This document shows, piece after piece, positions 1 to 10,700 of a DNA stretch of 58,523 bases. The notes beneath the pieces were generated by a model that was not told where the DNA came from, ran no database searches, and saw only the letters and a list, made by a program, of their open reading frames with translations. Position numbers and translations under genes: made by a program. How positions within the stretch are numbered: position 1 is the stretch's first letter; each line of letters starts with the position of its first letter. Origin of the DNA: Candidatus Peregrinibacteria bacterium (lineage in GTDB: Bacteria; Patescibacteriota; Gracilibacteria; UM-FILTER-43-11); the NCBI GenBank assembly GCA_016934215.1, contig JAFGTE010000015.1, forward strand, positions 1-58,523. Reading direction: 5' to 3'.

Positions 1-113
1 TTTCATAATTATATAAATTAAGAATTAAAGCAGGAATAACAATAAATTTAAACTAATTGTCCGGCTTCATACTCCAAATCCTAAAATTGAGAAATGCGAG
101 TTTATGAAGTTAA

Positions 114-452
114 TCAGGTACCTAATAGTGAATAAAACAAATGCAAATGAGCCAGTAGTAATAAAGCCAATATGCAGAAAAAGTAAATATGCAATTTCAA
201 ATGCTTTGTCTTACAGATACTAAGACCCACAATAGGAATTAGAAAAAGAAGCAAATAATAAAGGAAAATTGATAGCTCAGGTGACAATAAGGGGGTAAAT
301 ATACTTGGCCATTCGAATATTACTACAAGCGAAAAGAAGGTATAGACATCAGGTACTCCAAATTTAGAGAAAATGAAGGCAAGTAAAATAAGTGAAAAGA
401 ATGTACTTAATATTCTTTCCAATGAAATAATTATTTTTTTAAAGTTATTCAT
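114..452 (-). CDS. Small multi-pass membrane protein, candidate immunity protein (copy 2)
   Basis: This 112-residue protein is almost entirely hydrophobic, with about three membrane segments (near residues 12-32, 37-80 and 88-110), and belongs to no family I recognise. Its N-terminal part, around ERILSTFFSLILLAFIFSKF, aligns with ERLLAVFYSVVLFAFILSIF in the protein at 665-1015, so the two are paralogues. The ATG shares one base with the stop of the upstream tip fragment (a TAATG junction), which implies translational coupling. Each paralogue sits directly behind an Rhs tip. By analogy with Rhs toxin/immunity arrays I infer an inner-membrane immunity role; the sequence alone does not prove it. 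Confidence 0.6.
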   Translation of the reverse strand: MNNFKKIIISLERILSTFFSLILLAFIFSKFGVPDVYTFFSLVVIFEWPSIFTPLLSPELSIFLYYLLLFLIPIVGLSICKTKHLKLHIYFFCILALLLLAHLHLFYSLLGT

Positions 453-664
453 TATTTTAATTTCATTTCATAATATAACGTTTCTAAGCTCCCCAATCCT
501 GCTTTTCTATCTTCATATGTTGTAGTGTCGTTGGGGGAGTTGCCCCAAATTAACCAGGGTTCGATATCTAAAATATAATGCTCAGCACTGAGAGGTGTTC
601 CAAAATCAAAAGTTCCCATATTTTCAGACGAATCAACACGTTCATCATTATTATCTAAAATCAA
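452..664 (-). pseudogene. Orphan Rhs C-terminal tip fragment
   Basis: This 70-codon open frame matches the end of the mini-Rhs protein at 1023-2123: both have NMGTFDF, then D-(I/V)-(E/Q)-PWL, GNSP, D and T at the same spacing. There is no Rhs core, no signal peptide and no Shine-Dalgarno. The frame begins with a TTG directly after the TAA of the upstream membrane gene; the first in-frame ATG (616) lies inside the conserved motif. It looks like a displaced toxin-tip cassette of the kind found behind Rhs genes. It may be silent until recombined, or translated by coupling from the upstream gene. The biochemical activity of the tip is unknown to me. Confidence 0.6.
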
Positions 665-1015
665 TTAAAATAAGGCTATAGCTTGGAAAAACAGAAAAAA
701 CCCTACTAAATTAATGACAAATAACAATAATAGAATAAGGTGAGTAATAAAATATTTAAAACGGTAAAGCACAAATCCGATAACGATAATTGGCAGTAAG
801 ATGAGGTAATAAGTTATAGCCATTATCATTGAGAATCCGCCATTAAAAATATTCAAAAAAGTCCAAAAAATTATTTTTGAAGCTAGTTCAGGAAGGTGAA
901 AAAACTGAATATCAAATATACTGAGAATAAAAGCAAACAAGACAACTGAATAAAAGACGGCCAGTAATCTTTCAAAATGGATAAAATTCTTTTGGAGAAA
1001 ATGTTTTATAACCAT
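665..1015 (-). CDS. Small multi-pass membrane protein, candidate immunity protein (copy 1)
   Basis: A 116-residue hydrophobic protein with three or four predicted membrane segments, paralogous to the protein at 114-452 (shared ER-L and F-S-F pattern in the first segment). I start it at ATG 1015; a TTG at 1030 would add five residues and overlap the mini-Rhs stop by eight bases. The stop is followed immediately by the orphan tip frame. It lies directly downstream of the mini-Rhs gene, the usual position of an immunity gene for an Rhs C-terminal toxin, and a membrane location would fit a toxin acting at the membrane or entering through it. No known family was recognised. Confidence 0.6.
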   Translation of the reverse strand: MVIKHFLQKNFIHFERLLAVFYSVVLFAFILSIFDIQFFHLPELASKIIFWTFLNIFNGGFSMIMAITYYLILLPIIVIGFVLYRFKYFITHLILLLLFVINLVGFFLFFQAIALF

Positions 1016-1022
1016 ACATGAT

Positions 1023-2123
1023 TTATTCAAATAATGATTTTATACGTTCTTTAGCATAATTTTTTAGCCCCTCATAAAATGCATCATGCCGTTGTTCACT
1101 GGTTGAAGGATCTGCAGGAGAATTGCCGTTATCAAGCCATGGCTGAACATCAGTATTAAAATGACTATATGTATTACTTATACCACTGGGAGGAGCGAAA
1201 TCGAACGTACCCATATTAGCAGGATTAGTTACTAAATCTCCATTAGAATTATAAACTGCCTGTTGGCCAGCTCTGGGACCTATGCCACGAATTTCAACAT
1301 TACCTGTAGTACCAATGTTGTGAGCGACAGAAACTATAGGGTCACTCCATTCATCCGGATTTCTGCTGTCTAGAGTTGACGGCAGGTTTCTTTGATAATA
1401 ATTTCTTTGAATATTTAAAATATTTTGTTGTAGCTCAGAAAGTCCGGTGCGAAAATCACTGTCAAAATTACGAGGATCAGCCACAGTCCAAATTTCCCCA
1501 TTTTCTCCAGTTGTTCCCATAAAAACAATATCACCCACATTAATTTTATTGGGGTCAGAGATGTTATTGATTTGAGCGAGTTCCTGATAGGTAATATTGG
1601 TGCCAAATATGCTGTTATATTCGTTAGCAATTTTTATCAAAGTATCCCCTTCCTCTACCTCAGCGGTACTTTCGTTAACAAGCCCCGTCGGATCAATATA
1701 TCTTAAAGGATTATTTAAAACATAAGAATATTTATTCAATGACTGAGGATTCGTGAGCTTGCCAGCCCAGGGGTCAATCGCGGTAAACCGACCAATTAAA
1801 GGATCATAATATCTGGCCCCATAGTAGTACAGTTCCGTTTCATCATCAAATTCCTTACCGGTGAATTTGTTATCGGTTTGAGTGGTATTAGGTTGTACAT
1901 CAGCCAGACGTTCGGAGCCATACGGCAAATAGTCGCGGCGTTCAACGACGTTGCCGGTCTCATCAAGAACCACATCAATACTTCCCAAATGGTCAGAAAG
2001 AAGGTAATAGATAGTCTCATCACCCTCATCTGCGTTACTGGTGGAGTAACCCAAAACAAGGATTAATGAAAGGCTGATAATTAAAATCGGGATGGCAACT
2101 CGCAAAATGAATTGGAGCTGCAT
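1023..2123 (-). CDS. Mini-Rhs protein: signal anchor, Rhs core, LysM-like domain, variable tip
   Basis: A 366-residue protein. Residues 1-30 form a hydrophobic signal or anchor. Residues 38-145 form a complete Rhs-associated core (YYLLSDHLGSIDVV, RDYLPYGSERL, FTGKE, YYGARYYD, GRF, YSYVLNNPLRYIDPTGL). Residues 155-205 resemble a LysM repeat (EEGDTLIKIANEYN ... INVGDIV). The remaining 160 residues are a tip ending in NMGTFDF ... DVQPWLDNGNSP. The core closely matches that of the giant Rhs protein at 4760-11434, and its DNA is still about 90% identical over roughly 60 bases. All YD shell repeats are missing, so this is not an ordinary Rhs toxin. The private signal sequence suggests it is exported by itself, and LysM suggests peptidoglycan binding (inference). 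Confidence 0.8.
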   Translation of the reverse strand: MQLQFILRVAIPILIISLSLILVLGYSTSNADEGDETIYYLLSDHLGSIDVVLDETGNVVERRDYLPYGSERLADVQPNTTQTDNKFTGKEFDDETELYYYGARYYDPLIGRFTAIDPWAGKLTNPQSLNKYSYVLNNPLRYIDPTGLVNESTAEVEEGDTLIKIANEYNSIFGTNITYQELAQINNISDPNKINVGDIVFMGTTGENGEIWTVADPRNFDSDFRTGLSELQQNILNIQRNYYQRNLPSTLDSRNPDEWSDPIVSVAHNIGTTGNVEIRGIGPRAGQQAVYNSNGDLVTNPANMGTFDFAPPSGISNTYSHFNTDVQPWLDNGNSPADPSTSEQRHDAFYEGLKNYAKERIKSLFE

Positions 2124-2156
2124 AATGTCGTTAATGGAAAGCTATTATCTTGTTAG

Positions 2157-4400
2157 CTAATTTTGATTTACCAATTGGTCCACAATATAAGCGAGTTCTG
2201 CGCGAGTTAGTAATTTACCCGGATCACTTAAATCCTGAGGAAGAACATCCAAACCATAAGCAGCATCAAAGTATTTCTTATACCATGGGCTGGTGTCACC
2301 ATCCCAGACTTTGGTCTCATGGGCCTCAAGTGTCATTTTGAGTGCTTCGGCAAGATTAACCGTATTACCTCCTTTAAAAGTCCCATCCGGATAGCCATTA
2401 ATGATCCCCTTATCCACGCCTTCGGCCACATAAGTGGCATACCATTCGGTCGGCTGAAGATCGGAAAACATATTAAAGTTTTCCGGCATCACAAAAGTAT
2501 CTTCACCCTCTTCGGCCTGCATAGCGCGAAGACTTTGTAGAATGATTTTGAGCGCTTCAGCCCGGTTGACAGGATTCTCCGGTTTGAAAGTACCGTCTGG
2601 ATAGCCACTAATAACCTCCATTTCCATCAGATTTTCAATGCTCGTTTTGTAACGATGTCCTGTGATGTCACTCAGAAAACCTTCTTCACTGACATCTATC
2701 TGCGTGGGGATTTTAAAGGTTCCGTTCCCCTCATTTGTCTTCGTTTTAACACTTTTTAAGATAGACACATATCGCTGTAAACCTTCATCAAAAATCGTTG
2801 TATCGGCATGGTAGTCAAAATAATACACATGATCCGTATCAATGACTCCTGCTTGTACTTTTTTCAGTGGTAAATCACCATTTTTATACTTATAAATAAA
2901 AATCCAGCCGGGCAGTCCGTCAATCATCAGCTTGTCACTTTTATAAGTCACCTCGGCATCTGCTGACAGAGTTTCATCAATGAAATATTCCAGAATTTCA
3001 TCGGGTTTTATTTCTTTATGATCCTCCGCAAGATCTTCGTAAGTGACTTCCATCCCCTCTATTTTTTTGGTATTGCGGAGAACGTAAGCCAGTTGGGAAC
3101 CGCTTAAATCATCCTGCACGACTCTCCAGTCCGGTGAAGATTCAAAAGAAATCGGGTAATCATCTTCATCCAGCAGATATGACGGAGTCGGATCATCTTC
3201 ATCAGGGGAGGCAAAATTTATGTCAGCTAAAAACTGATTAACGTCTTTCAAAGCCTCGGTTTCACCATATTTTGGAATATTATAAGTAATGTCTATCTCC
3301 TTATAACCGTGAGACAGAATCATTACATGTGTAGTTTCGTCCGGATTCTTGTTCCATAAATGAAGAGCCTCGGTGTCCTGCACTTTTGTAAACTGATAAT
3401 CGGTGTAATCATAAATATCCAATTTATCAAGAACATCTTTCTTTTCCTGCAGACTCATGTTTAATTTATGTCCATTGGATGAGACTAATACAGCAATGAC
3501 AGCCTGCGCATTATTTTTTTTATATAAAGAGAAACCTGAATTGCCGATTGTTAAAAATTCCCATCCATCCGGCAGTTTTGCCGAAATCTTAGGGTCCGTT
3601 TTATAGGTAATCTGGCCTTCATCCTGTATTTTATAAAATCGCGCGTACTGTGACCGGAGTTCCCTGGTGGCCTCTGAATTGACTGATCCTTTATCGCCAG
3701 CGGTAGAATCGACCCATTTAGCTACTTCCGAAATATGAAGCGCCCTGCCTGAATTCTCGTAATAACTTACTATGTAGCTGGGTACCCCTACGAAATTTCC
3801 CTCATCGTCATACATCATCCCTCCTGAATTCCCGGCATCAATGTCGGCGTCGGTTTTAAGATATTTATAACCATTCACTTCAGTTGTGCCGCTGACCTGT
3901 CCTTTGGTGACAGTCATGGTATTTCCGCCAGAACTGGGAAAACCGCGAATGTATACTGAATCTCCTACGGCTGGTTCCACCTTTTCTTTGTAAGAAACAG
4001 AGGCGAAACTTGAAGGGAGGGTGCCCAGTACAGGCGTGCGATCAATCGTGAGTAAGGCCAGATCAATCTTTTCGTCGTATCTTTTCAGGCTGGCTGTGAA
4101 CTGACATTTTGGTTCGTCTTCCATATTCTGACTCACGCAAATGGCAAAGGCATCCCATGGCCTGTTCAGATCATCGTCATAAATCACATGCGCATTCGTC
4201 AGAATGTCGCCGTCAGTGCTAATAATGGTGCCTGTTCCGGCGGAAACGGCCTCTATTTCACCATTCAAAAAATATCTGAATGAGATTATCAAAACGGTGG
4301 GGCTAAACGAGTCCGCCGCCAAACTCGGATTGGGAAGCACAATGGTTCCAAAAATAATAAGAGGGAGGAAAAGCATTTTGAGCGAATGCATTATTTTCAT
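2157..4400 (-). CDS. Secreted trypsin-like serine protease with three SLH domains
   Basis: A 747-residue protein. Residues 1-28 are a signal peptide ending near SLAADS. Residues 30-235 form an HtrA/S1C-type protease with the triad in view: His in TNAHVI, Asp in DLALLTID and Ser in DAGNSGGMM. No PDZ domain follows; residues 265-560 are an unassigned extracellular region. The last 180 residues contain three S-layer homology domains (ISGYPDGTFKPENPVNRAEA, INGYPDGTFKGGNTVNLAEA, and a diverged third ending LLTRAEL). SLH domains usually hold proteins to cell-wall polymers, so this is a wall-bound surface protease. It sits between the two Rhs genes on the same strand; a role in processing Rhs proteins is possible but inferred. 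Confidence 0.88.
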   Translation of the reverse strand: MKIMHSLKMLFLPLIIFGTIVLPNPSLAADSFSPTVLIISFRYFLNGEIEAVSAGTGTIISTDGDILTNAHVIYDDDLNRPWDAFAICVSQNMEDEPKCQFTASLKRYDEKIDLALLTIDRTPVLGTLPSSFASVSYKEKVEPAVGDSVYIRGFPSSGGNTMTVTKGQVSGTTEVNGYKYLKTDADIDAGNSGGMMYDDEGNFVGVPSYIVSYYENSGRALHISEVAKWVDSTAGDKGSVNSEATRELRSQYARFYKIQDEGQITYKTDPKISAKLPDGWEFLTIGNSGFSLYKKNNAQAVIAVLVSSNGHKLNMSLQEKKDVLDKLDIYDYTDYQFTKVQDTEALHLWNKNPDETTHVMILSHGYKEIDITYNIPKYGETEALKDVNQFLADINFASPDEDDPTPSYLLDEDDYPISFESSPDWRVVQDDLSGSQLAYVLRNTKKIEGMEVTYEDLAEDHKEIKPDEILEYFIDETLSADAEVTYKSDKLMIDGLPGWIFIYKYKNGDLPLKKVQAGVIDTDHVYYFDYHADTTIFDEGLQRYVSILKSVKTKTNEGNGTFKIPTQIDVSEEGFLSDITGHRYKTSIENLMEMEVISGYPDGTFKPENPVNRAEALKIILQSLRAMQAEEGEDTFVMPENFNMFSDLQPTEWYATYVAEGVDKGIINGYPDGTFKGGNTVNLAEALKMTLEAHETKVWDGDTSPWYKKYFDAAYGLDVLPQDLSDPGKLLTRAELAYIVDQLVNQN

Positions 4401-4447
4401 TCTATGTGGGGTTAAAAAAAATTAGAGTGATTTAATGATATTACTAC

Positions 4448-4759
4448 TTATAAGTAATTGAACTCCTTTAAGGCATCAAGCAGCTTCTCAAAATGAAGAC
4501 TCCAATAGCCAAAGGCGAAGAAATCATTCTGACTGCTATTACCTGAATATATGCGTATATAATACCCAATCAAAGGAAAGGATTTTTTGATTTCTATCTT
4601 TTCGATTTCATCTTTTAGAAACTTAATCTCTCTTCCCAGCAGCACATCACGAAGGACTAATGCTTCCTTGTGAATCTCCAATACTCCAAAGGGCCATGAA
4701 TTGCACCAGGCACCAAAACGAACTCCCCCACGAAATTTATTATTCTTGTGTAGTGTCAT
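4448..4759 (-). CDS. Small PH-like protein directly behind the giant Rhs gene, candidate immunity protein
   Basis: This 103-residue soluble protein has an alternating beta-rich pattern ending in one helix (HFEKLLDALKEF), compatible with a small bacterial PH-like fold (GVRFGAW, WPFGVLEI, ALVLRD, FLKDEIEKIEI). Its ATG lies immediately after the TAA of the giant Rhs gene with no gap, so it is almost certainly co-transcribed and coupled. A small gene at this place normally encodes the immunity protein for the Rhs tip; here that is inference from position. No membrane segment or signal peptide is present. Confidence 0.65.
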   Translation of the reverse strand: MTLHKNNKFRGGVRFGAWCNSWPFGVLEIHKEALVLRDVLLGREIKFLKDEIEKIEIKKSFPLIGYYIRIYSGNSSQNDFFAFGYWSLHFEKLLDALKEFNYL

Positions 4760-7700
4760 TTAATCATCATCTTTAAAAAGACTACTTAATTTTTCCACAC
4801 TCTCCTTTGCAAAATCAACTGCTATATTCGCTGTATCAGTAACTGCGTCACCAATGGCATTCAAATCATCAACTATATTCCTTTCGATAATAACAGTGGT
4901 TTTGCTAATTCCTGCACCTGTATAAATTGGAGTTGCTGGCCCCAAGCCTATTCCAACATCAATTCCCTCTATTTCCCCTGCCTGTGAAACATTAGTGGTA
5001 GCTCCACCACCAGCAAATGGATATTTACCACCTACTTCCATATAAGCATTCATGCCCTCAGTATCGCTCCATGTTTCAGCATTGGAATACCCTGCCGCTA
5101 AACCTATTGAAGCATCACCTCCAGCAAAACCTCCCCCTTGATAGCTATAAGAAATACCGTATGAGCCATCAAACGCAAAACCCATCGATAGATTTAGTCC
5201 GATTGATGCACCCAGGCCTGCATTCGCTGTTAAGCTAAAATGCACTTCGTCCTCACCATTGGGATCAGTGAATTTTACGGGGTTATTGATTACGTAAGCA
5301 TGAACATTCAAGCGCTGTGGATTTGATAAGAAGTCCAGTAAGACTCTATTCTCATCAGCTGCATGCCCATAGTCCAAATGACCATGATTTCTCTGTCTCA
5401 ATTCAATTCCACTTGTTTTCTTTCCCCGCTTCTTATAAAAATCTGGTGAACCGATGGATAGCAATAGTGGATCTACACTCACAAATCTTCCGATTTCCGA
5501 GTCGTAATAACGGGCGCCGTAATAGTGCAGGCCGGTTTCGTCGTCGAGTTCTTTGCCGGTAAATTTGTAGTCTGTTTCTGTGGAGTCCGGAGCGGCTTCT
5601 TTCAGTCGTTCAGACCCATACGGCAAATAATCCCGGCGTTCGATGACTTCACCCTGGTCATCCAGAACCACATCAATACTTCCCAGATGGTCAGAAAGAA
5701 GGTAGTAAGAAGTTTCGTCACCGGTTTCGGCGTAAGCATTCGGAGTGAAGGCGGCGGCGAGGCGGGAGACGCCTTTCTGCAGGAAGGTAATGGTTTTTTT
5801 GACCGTTTCACCGCGATTGAGCACGTAGACTTCAATAAAACGGGTATCCAGTTTTTTGCAGATTTTGCTTCCGTCGTTTTTGGTATCACAGGTCAGAAAG
5901 TTCACTGAAAGGCGGGCACCGCCTTCCAGGGCGGCATCGGGTTTGAGGATCAGACGTTGGGGGATGCTGGTTTCCCGGCCATCGACGAATTCATTACTCT
6001 TAATGCGCACGTGGGTGAAGTCGGTGGGTGAGAAGTTACGGAAGTCGACGATTTTCTGCTGGCCTTCATAAATGAACACCTGTCTGACGTGAAGTTTCGG
6101 GCTTTTTAGAAGCGACCAGCCTTTTTCGTTCAGAGCTTCGATCTGATAGGCGTATTTGGCATCCGGCTCATCGAACTGGTGGACAAAGCGGTTGCCGAAA
6201 CGGCTGGCTTCAATTTCTTCCAGGAAGATTTCGGTGTCCTCCAGCGGACCGGCATGGTTTCCTTTGGAACGGTAAATCCGGAAAGCGGTGATTTCTTTCG
6301 GCATCGAATCCCAGGCAATGATCGCTTCGTTTCGGTTATAAGTGATACGCAGGTTTTCAAAGACGCTTTCAGGAAGCGCACCGGCTACCAATGTTTTTTT
6401 CTTTTCTTCTTCGATGGAGTTCAGACTGTAAAGGTAGATCTGTCTCGAAAGTTCGCGGGCTTTTTCCATCTGTCCTTCGCTGATCAGGCGCATAAGTTCG
6501 AGTTCCTCCTGAGAACCGTAACTTCCCCCACTGCCGCTCGGGTCAGTCGCGGGGCCGGTTCCCTGCTGTGAGACAACGGGAGCGGGAGCAGAAGGAGTCG
6601 GCGTAGGATCGGCAGGCTGGAGATCAGTCGGTGGGTTAGTGGGTGGAGTTGGGGTACCCGGATCCGGCGTAGGCTCAGGAGTTGGTGTCGGCGGCGTGTA
6701 GGCCAGTTCCTTTTCAATTTTCGCAATCCGGAGATCACCGGCGTAAATATATTTCACTTCTTTTTCCGGATGGACCTCAAAATACTTGTTGGGATAGTAA
6801 GTCGTGCCGCCCGTAGTAAGGTCGGTCTTGGTCAGACGTTCATAGCCCTCGCCGTAAGTGAAGCTGGCTTTGCCGGCAGACAGGATCAGGCGGTCGCGGG
6901 TGTCATAAGTCATGGAAACATCATCACGGACGGCCATGTTCCCGTTTTCATCGTAGGCAAAAGTATGGCTTCCCGCCTGCGTTACGGCGTGTGGGTGTCC
7001 AGAATCATAGACATATTGTCCAACATCGGACTTGTAGGTCATATTGCCGAGCGGATCGTAGTCATAAGTCTGAGTAATATCGGTTTCGTTCGCGGTATTT
7101 GTGTAGTCGGCCTGGGTCAGGCGGTATAAATCATCGTACTGGTAGCTGACCGTTTTGGCGGTGATGCCGGAATTGGCATCGATCAGGGTCAGCAGGTTGC
7201 CGACGGGATCATAGGTGTAACTGTAATCCTGTAACTGATCGCCGGCGGTCTTGGAAGTGAGGCGGTAGAGCTGGTTTTCGTCGTAATTATTCTGAACGAC
7301 CACGCCGTTCCCCAGCATCATCTGAGTGACCTGTCCCATAGGGGTGTACTGAAAGCTATCCGCAAAAGTCTTGCCCCCCACTTCGATTCGCTCCAGCTGA
7401 TGCGCGGAATCGTAACGGTAGTCCGCGACGGCGCCATCGGGATAGGTCATCGATGTAACGGCTCCCATCTGATCGTAAATGTAAGCAAAATCAAAAGTTC
7501 TGGCTTCAATCTGTTTGTGGTCATTTAGCACGCGGCCCCATAGGTCGTAGCTAAAGCTATGCTCGTAACCCGGTTTCCAGATTTTAGACAGGCGGCCGAT
7601 AGCATAATCTCCCTGATCGTAGGCAAAGACCATGTCGTTTTCAGTGAGCACACGGTCCAGTTCATCGTAAGTCAGGCTGGTGACCTGCCCCTTAGGATCG

Positions 7701-10700
7701 GTTTTCCGCGTGAGATTTCCGTTTTCATCGTAAGCGTAATTCCAGCCGGCAGAGCTTCCCAGTTTGGACTGGAAAGTGCGGCGGCCCAGAGAATCATAAG
7801 CAAAACTGCGGGTATTGTTTTCGGCATCCCGGATCTGGGTGAGGCGGCCGAGCGGATCATACGTATAATGAGTTTGATAGGTTTGACCGCCGTTTCGTTC
7901 ATCTACCCGAATTAAATTACCGCGGGCGTTATTGGCCAGAGTTTTTGAGTTTCCGTTGGGATCGGTGGTGGTGACTTCCCAGCCTGAGTAGCCGGTTCTT
8001 GTGGTGCCCAGTGAATTGGCAGCGGAAAGAACGCGGCCCAGAGCGTCGTAAACAAAGCTGGTGCCCTGTTTGCCGGCATTCAGACTTTCAAAATTAGCTG
8101 AACTGCTGAAGTAAGGCTGAATCTGTTTTTCCGCATTACCGCGCTCATCGTAAATCGTCTGAGTGGTGATCCATTTTCCGCCGGGCGCTTCCTGTTTGCT
8201 TTCAATGGTCCTTCCCAGCGCGTCTATATAGGTATAGGCCTCCACCTTTTCACCGTCATCATTAAACGCCGTGCTGTGAACGGAACGCGGACTGGAGGTG
8301 TCATTATACGTTGTGGTGCTAAGCAGCTGACCGTCTTTTTCTGTGCGGACAGGGCGGCTGAGTCCGTCATAATCAGTATCAGTAACGGAGCCATTTGGAT
8401 CAATGGTTGTGGTCGGCTGTCCGATTCCCGGATCGTAGGTCATTTGACTGCTGTGTCCTTTGGCATTAGTGATGGTAGCTGGATATAAATTGTAAGTATC
8501 ATATTCTGTTGTGGCGCTGTATCCGCGGGGATTGGTTGTTTTCGTCGGCAGACCGTACTCGTTATATTCGATTTCTGACCTCAGCCAGCCGCCCGATGAA
8601 TCCAGCCAGGCTTCCTGAGCAGTTACGTTCCCCTTATCTGCCTGCCCCAGAGGCAGGCCATCGTAATAGGTCTTAGAATCGCTGAGTAAAGTGCCGGATT
8701 GCCCTTCGGTCTTGTTTTCGTAAGGAAAGGCCGACTGTGATACGTAGCTGATCAAAGTCTTAAGCAGGTCGTTTCCGGTATCGGTAAAATTCCCATTTTG
8801 ATTGCTCACGACTTCGCCGTAGTCGATTACCTGAATCACGTTGCCGATATCATCGTAAGTGAAAGCTTTGGCGGTCGCTTTGGTCATGCCTCCGTCAAAA
8901 CTCTGACTGAGCGTTTGAGAGAGGTAGGGGTAATAATGATCGGTATCCAAAGTTTTATGTTCAAAGCGATTGACGGTGGCGGTGACTAATTGACCGTTGC
9001 TGTCATAAGCTTCCGTACGGTAAGCGCGGCCTTTTTTGCTGATGTGATCGGCATATTCACCATTGGCCGCGTCATTGACCGAGTACTCGCTCTGATGGTA
9101 ATAGTTTTTAGTCTTGTAGCCGAGGCCGTCGGTCTTGGTGACCACGCGGAAGCCGGCAAAAGATTTGTCGTAGGGGTCTTTGTAGTAGTAATGACCGTCT
9201 TCATAAAAGTAGTCTGTGCTACTGATGTTTCCCTGTCCGTCATCAATGGTCATGCGGCTGACCGTATCGATGATGATTGGAAGTGCGGGGTTCGCCTGCG
9301 TGCCGTCAGCTTTCATATACTGGGCTGACGTCTTATATTCAATATTGATTTCAGCGCCAGTGCTGGTGTGAACGGTTTTTAAAAAATAGGGGCGGGAACC
9401 GGTGTTGAGCCAGACTCGTTTGGTTTCGGTGGTTATCCAATCGTTCCCGATCTGCTCAGAGTATTGCTGACTCTGCATAATATCCGGCAATTTATCTCCA
9501 TTTAAATCAAAAATACGTACCGCTGTATCTTCAGCTTTTCCTAAAAGAACAGGGAAACGATTTTTCAGGGGTTCTGCACCCCTGCTCGGAACACCACCCG
9601 TATTTATATAGATGTCATTGTAAATTTTATAACCCACATACAGGATTTCCTGTTCAGCATGAATACGATCAATGAGCCCATCTCCATTGACATCGGAAGA
9701 ACGATTTCCCAAAGAATCCATCATGGTAAAATAACATTTCCCCGGCGCATCTGAAATCCACCCGCCTTTTCCGTCATTGATCAGATAATACTGATTACTC
9801 GCCGTCTGAATATCAGCCAAACCATCATAATTACAGTCCTGTATGTAAGCATTTCGATCATACTGAACATTTAAATCATCTCTGATAAATGTTAAGGGTG
9901 ATTTCCATAACTCAGTTGCAGGGCAGCTATCTCCATTCTCATTGAGACAAGTACTAAATGATGGCGCCTGTTCTTCGTAATCAAAATAGGCCCGCCCCTG
10001 AATCATATCAGGAAGTCCGTCTCCGTTTAAATCGGCCACATTCCCGCCATTATCACTTTGAAACTGACTGCTTGTGCCCAGTTTAACGCCCATTTCAACA
10101 TTACCAATGCTACCGCCTCTGCCATAAATGATACTGTTTGTTTCCCAGCTGTTCACAATATCCGTTTTCGTATCACCATCAAAATCAACCAATTTTGTAC
10201 CCACATTGGGCAGTGAAGCAGTATAGATACTGGTAAGATAGCCGGCATTTGTTGTTTTCCATCCTCCTTTTCCATCGTTCACATACCGAACGTATGGGTT
10301 TCGGGGAGTATTAAAGTTATTTGACACGATCTGCTCAAAATCAGGCAAACCATCCCCTGTCATATCCCACATATAAACAAGAGGATATGAGTTTCCATAA
10401 TCTTCCATATAAGTTTTAAAAAACCATTCAGGCATATAATCAGTTGTTTCTTCCCACCGCACGTCTGATTCGGTGTATTCAAATGTGGTCGGAGGCAGTG
10501 CAGTTACCTGTCCATTTTTGTCGTAGCCGGTTTCAGTGATACTGCCAACCGTATTTCTGTTGAAATCCTGGATTTTTGTATAGCCAACCTCAATCTTTTT
10601 TCTCAGTGTTTCGTTTACATAAATTTCTATACGGTTTATTAAAAGATCTGAATCAATCCGAAAGCCTGTGGCAAATGAAAAATGGCTGTCAGAACGGCCT

